A stretch of DNA of 35,980 bases from Clostridiales bacterium. GTDB lineage: Bacteria > Bacillota > Clostridia > Peptostreptococcales > Acidaminobacteraceae. A program made the translations under genes and the position numbers. Position 1 is the first letter of the stretch; the number at the start of each line of letters is the position of its first letter. The DNA lies in the NCBI GenBank assembly GCA_030445805.1, contig JASUTA010000003.1, forward strand, positions 1 to 35,980, written 5' to 3'. Positions 35,884 through 35,980 of the stretch are shown one piece after another. The notes beneath the pieces are model-generated. The model searched no databases and was not told the DNA's origin. It worked only from the letters and a program-made list of their open reading frames with translations.

Positions 35884-35980
35884 TGAACTGCTTCCCGTCA
35901 AGTAGACAATAAAAAAAATAAAAATATATTTCTGCCACCAGACGAAAACTGGTGGCAGTTTTATGCTGCCAACATATACT
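35884..35980 (-). mobile_element. Possible 3' end of an IS3-family insertion sequence truncated by the window edge
   Basis: TGAACTGCTTCCCGTCAAGTAGACA (35884-35908) resembles IS3/IS150-group terminal inverted repeats (TG...CA ends); hairpin CTGCCACCAG/CTGGTGGCAG (35932-35958); minus-strand reading ...YMLAA* with stop at 35963-35961 as expected at a transposase C-terminus. Confidence 0.5.

Noticed and set aside
1-35980. CRISPR array, prophage, toxin-antitoxin or defence system
   Set aside because: No regularly spaced repeats, phage structural genes or recognisable defence proteins seen; gene content is metabolic and regulatory.

Overview
Chromosomal window, probably from a Bacillota/Clostridia-type bacterium (inferred from protein flavour and promoter style; no rRNA present to confirm). 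It is densely coded, mostly on the + strand, and mostly housekeeping or nutrient-transport genes. Main blocks: (1) a vitamin-B6-type locus with a MocR/PdxR-like regulator divergent from an ECF S component; (2) a uraA-type uracil permease with an apparent PyrR-binding leader; (3) acyl-ACP thioesterase and a MATE transporter; (4) a phosphate island, phoPR-like two-component system, Pho-box array, pstSCAB, phoU, a methyl-accepting chemotaxis protein (MCP) with its own promoter, and a second phoU; (5) a class V aminotransferase, PilZ protein and oligoendopeptidase F; (6) a THF riboswitch plus FolT-type ECF S component; (7) nth, a long FtsA-like protein with an unusual C-terminal extension, DUF2225 and a histidine phosphatase; (8) CheX-like, trmL, and a Na/Pi cotransporter with a PhoU domain; (9) trxB plus a 'GCSPC' thioredoxin; (10) a BMP-family nucleoside-type ABC transporter; (11) rpoN, followed by what looks like the 3' end of an IS3-family element at the right edge. 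No CRISPR, tRNA or rRNA was recognised. The observations most worth following up are the pst-phoU-MCP-phoU arrangement, the FtsA-like protein with a repeated C-terminal module, the PyrR and THF leaders that look translational rather than terminator-based, and a compact possible three-way-junction leader at the left edge. All calls are by eye; no search or folding was run.
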